Source: JBMNHG01 sp045627705
GTDB taxonomy: Bacteria > Verrucomicrobiota > Kiritimatiellia > RFP12 > JBMNHG01
Length of the DNA: 5,692 bases
Direction: 5' to 3'
Assembly: GCA_045627705.1 (NCBI GenBank)
Contig: JAZQOE010000121.1
Coordinates: 1-5,692, forward strand
In this document: positions 4,107-5,692 of the stretch, piece by piece
How positions within the stretch are numbered: the stretch's first letter is position 1
Layout: each line of letters starts with the position of its first letter
The notes under the pieces: model-generated
The model's input: the letters and a program-made list of their open reading frames with translations, nothing else
What the model was told of the DNA's origin: nothing
Database searches by the model: none
Program-made: the position numbers and the translations under genes

Positions 4107-5618
4107 ATGGCAACCAAGACCACAGCCTGCAAGAAAACCTGCAAGTGCGCGAAGGCAGCCGCGAAGAAGGCCGCCCCCGCCAAGGCGAAGAAGGCGCTCC
4201 CGCGTCTCGCGTTCATCGGCATGGGCATCCAGTCCCGCACGATGCTCCTCCCGCAGTTCATCCAGAATCCGGGCGTGGTAGTCGCCACGATCTGCGACTG
4301 CGACAAAGTCCGCCGCGAATTTGGCGCGAAGATGGTCAACGACGCATACGCGAAGGACGAGGCCAAGAAGGCATTCGCCGGCGTCTGCAAGGCCGAGGCC
4401 GACTTCCGCAATGTGATCAAGGACAAGTCGATCGACATGGTCGTGATCGTCACCCCCGACCACTGGCACGCCTACATGGCCGTCGAGGCGATGAAGGCCG
4501 GCAAGGATGTTTACTGCGAGAAGCCGCTCACCTACAGCGTCGAAGAGGCCAAGCTCGTCGCCGCCGCGCAGAAGAAGTACAAGCGCGTCTTCCAGACCGG
4601 CGCATGGCAGCGTTCGCGCCGCGAGTTCCGCACCGCGTGCATGGTTGTCCGCAACGGCTTGATCGGCGACGTGAAGTTCGTCGATTGCAACTACGGCCAG
4701 GGCACGGACGCCGAGCGTCTCGGCGGTCCCTCGCAGCCCCACCGCTTCTTCGACGACATCAAGAACGCCGCGAAGGAAAACGCGCGCAACGACGATGTCG
4801 ATTGGAACATGTGGCTCGGCCCGGCGCCATGGACTCCCTATTGCGACCAGTGCGCACCGCGCGGCGTGCATGATTTCTTCCCGATGTTCTGGCGCTTCGA
4901 CGACTACTTCGCGACCGGCTACAATGGCGACTGGGGCGCACACCACCTCGATATCGCCCAGTGGGGCCTCGACCTCGACAAGTCCGGCCCGGTGAAGATC
5001 CTCCGCTCCAACGCCCCCTACTCGACCAATCCGATCCACGGATGCCGCCGCCAGCAGGATATGCAGTTCGTCTTCGAAAACGGCTGCGTGATCCAGCACA
5101 ACCCCTTCTCCACATGGGGCACGGTCTTCTACGGAACCAAGGGCATCGTGGCTGTCAACCGCGGCAAGACCGCCGTTTGGAAGGGCCGCGGAGTGAAGCC
5201 GACCGACAAGATCCGCAAGCAGCTCGCCGACGACAAGTTCACCGCCATGAAGAAGGTCGGCGCCTTCTTCGGCGAGGAGTGGGGCTCCCGCACCGACGTC
5301 CAGGCCGGCGCAGGACTCGATGTCGCGCTCGACGCGATCGAGAAGTTCTACAAGCTCGACACCGCGCCAGTCCAGCTCTACAAGTCCACTTCGCAGACCG
5401 GCAACTTCATCGATTGCTGCCGCACGCGCAAGCCCACGATCTCGCCCGCCGAGACCGGCGCACGCGCCGCGATCCTCTGCCAGCTCTGCAATATCAGCTA
5501 CGTTTACGACGTTAGCTTCGACTGGGATCCAAAGCGCAACGACTTCGCCAACGGCACCGGCGACCCCGACTGGCTGCGCCGTCCCGTGAACCGCAACGGC
5601 TGGGACGTGAAGCTCTAG
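4107..5618 (+). CDS. Gfo/Idh/MocA family NAD(P)-dependent oxidoreductase with Lys/Ala/Cys N-terminal tail
   Basis: The 503-residue protein starts with a low-complexity basic tail (1-32) holding ten Lys, eleven Ala and Cys at 8, 12 and 14. A Rossmann domain follows: beta1 and glycine loop FIGMGIQS (36-43), ATICDCD (60-66), VTPDHWH (115-121) and CEKP (137-140) with the family's active-site Lys139. The C-terminal alpha/beta domain carries GDWGAHHLDIAQWGL (274-288) with the H279-x-x-D282 pair, as in bacterial-type members acting on sugars, amino sugars or inositols; the substrate cannot be read from sequence. Many relatives begin with a twin-arginine signal, but no RR motif or hydrophobic stretch occurs here, so it is probably cytoplasmic. 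It has 17 Cys, including CxxC at 246-249 and 458-461. ATG 4107 follows the mazG stop by 2 bp, with AAGGA at 4093-4097 as ribosome binding site. The frame stays open upstream inside mazG, but that part is a shadow. Confidence 0.93.
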   Translation: MATKTTACKKTCKCAKAAAKKAAPAKAKKALPRLAFIGMGIQSRTMLLPQFIQNPGVVVATICDCDKVRREFGAKMVNDAYAKDEAKKAFAGVCKAEADFRNVIKDKSIDMVVIVTPDHWHAYMAVEAMKAGKDVYCEKPLTYSVEEAKLVAAAQKKYKRVFQTGAWQRSRREFRTACMVVRNGLIGDVKFVDCNYGQGTDAERLGGPSQPHRFFDDIKNAAKENARNDDVDWNMWLGPAPWTPYCDQCAPRGVHDFFPMFWRFDDYFATGYNGDWGAHHLDIAQWGLDLDKSGPVKILRSNAPYSTNPIHGCRRQQDMQFVFENGCVIQHNPFSTWGTVFYGTKGIVAVNRGKTAVWKGRGVKPTDKIRKQLADDKFTAMKKVGAFFGEEWGSRTDVQAGAGLDVALDAIEKFYKLDTAPVQLYKSTSQTGNFIDCCRTRKPTISPAETGARAAILCQLCNISYVYDVSFDWDPKRNDFANGTGDPDWLRRPVNRNGWDVKL

Positions 5619-5634
5619 CCCCAAGGCCGGACAT

Positions 5635-5680
5635 CAAAAACGCGCCCCGCCAAAAACCGTGTCTCGCGGGGCTGTTTTTG
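5635..5680 (+). terminator. Intrinsic terminator at the end of the operon
   Basis: GCCCCGC (5644-5650) pairs perfectly with GCGGGGC (5666-5672) around a 15-nt loop. CAAAAA (5635-5640) and TTTTTG (5675-5680) can extend the stem past a small internal mismatch. The T-run after the GC stem makes it an intrinsic terminator for plus-strand transcription. The matching A-run before the stem means it could also stop leftward transcription. It lies 16 bp past the oxidoreductase stop. Confidence 0.88.
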
Positions 5681-5692
5681 TTGCCCCTGTGG

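Noticed and set aside
3972..5624. 550-codon minus-strand open frame opposite the oxidoreductase
   Set aside because: It is the antisense shadow of a clearly recognised Gfo/Idh/MocA gene with high third-position GC; its product has no known motif.

Overview
The window looks like chromosomal DNA from a GC-rich bacterium of the PVC group, probably Kiritimatiellota, Lentisphaerota or Verrucomicrobiota. The clues are a small secreted protein with a PEP-CTERM sorting tail, a secreted-type protein built from modules of the kind 'EVSSANIVG...GYxM' (a pattern I associate with this group), a Gfo/Idh/MocA oxidoreductase with the bacterial C-terminal domain, and dispersed GC-rich intergenic repeats. The phylum is inferred from protein style; there is no rRNA marker.

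Layout. Positions 1-140 hold a short unassigned stretch open in both directions. Positions 141-656 are a tandem array of a 136-138 bp non-coding repeat, three full copies and one truncated, each carrying the core GGGGACAGACC. A purine-rich spacer and a minus-strand terminator (about 720-754) follow. Two minus-strand genes come next: a PEP-CTERM protein (783-1343) and an internally duplicated protein (1426-2124). The second lacks a signal peptide because its 5' end is cut off at about 2236-2250 by a repeat island. That island (about 2236-2540) holds an octamer tandem repeat, polypurine DNA, two more copies of the repeat core, a perfect hairpin and a REP-like imperfect palindrome.

A plus-strand operon then runs from a strong sigma70-type promoter (2557-2585) to an intrinsic terminator (about 5635-5680). 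Its genes are a HAD-fold protein that has lost key catalytic residues (2639-3328), MazG nucleotide pyrophosphohydrolase (3328-4104, overlapping the HAD stop by one base) and a Gfo/Idh/MocA oxidoreductase with an unusual Lys/Ala/Cys N-terminal tail (4107-5618, two bases after mazG).

The operon looks metabolic or housekeeping. MazG removes aberrant NTPs, the oxidoreductase probably acts on a sugar or cyclitol, and the HAD-like protein may be a non-catalytic binding or regulatory protein. The tight spacing indicates co-transcription and coupled translation, but the sequence gives no direct functional link. I see no convincing new defence or mobile system. The most unusual items are the repeat family and its damage to a neighbouring gene, the HAD pseudoenzyme, the apparent loss of the C-terminal active site in MazG, and the cysteine/lysine tail on the oxidoreductase.
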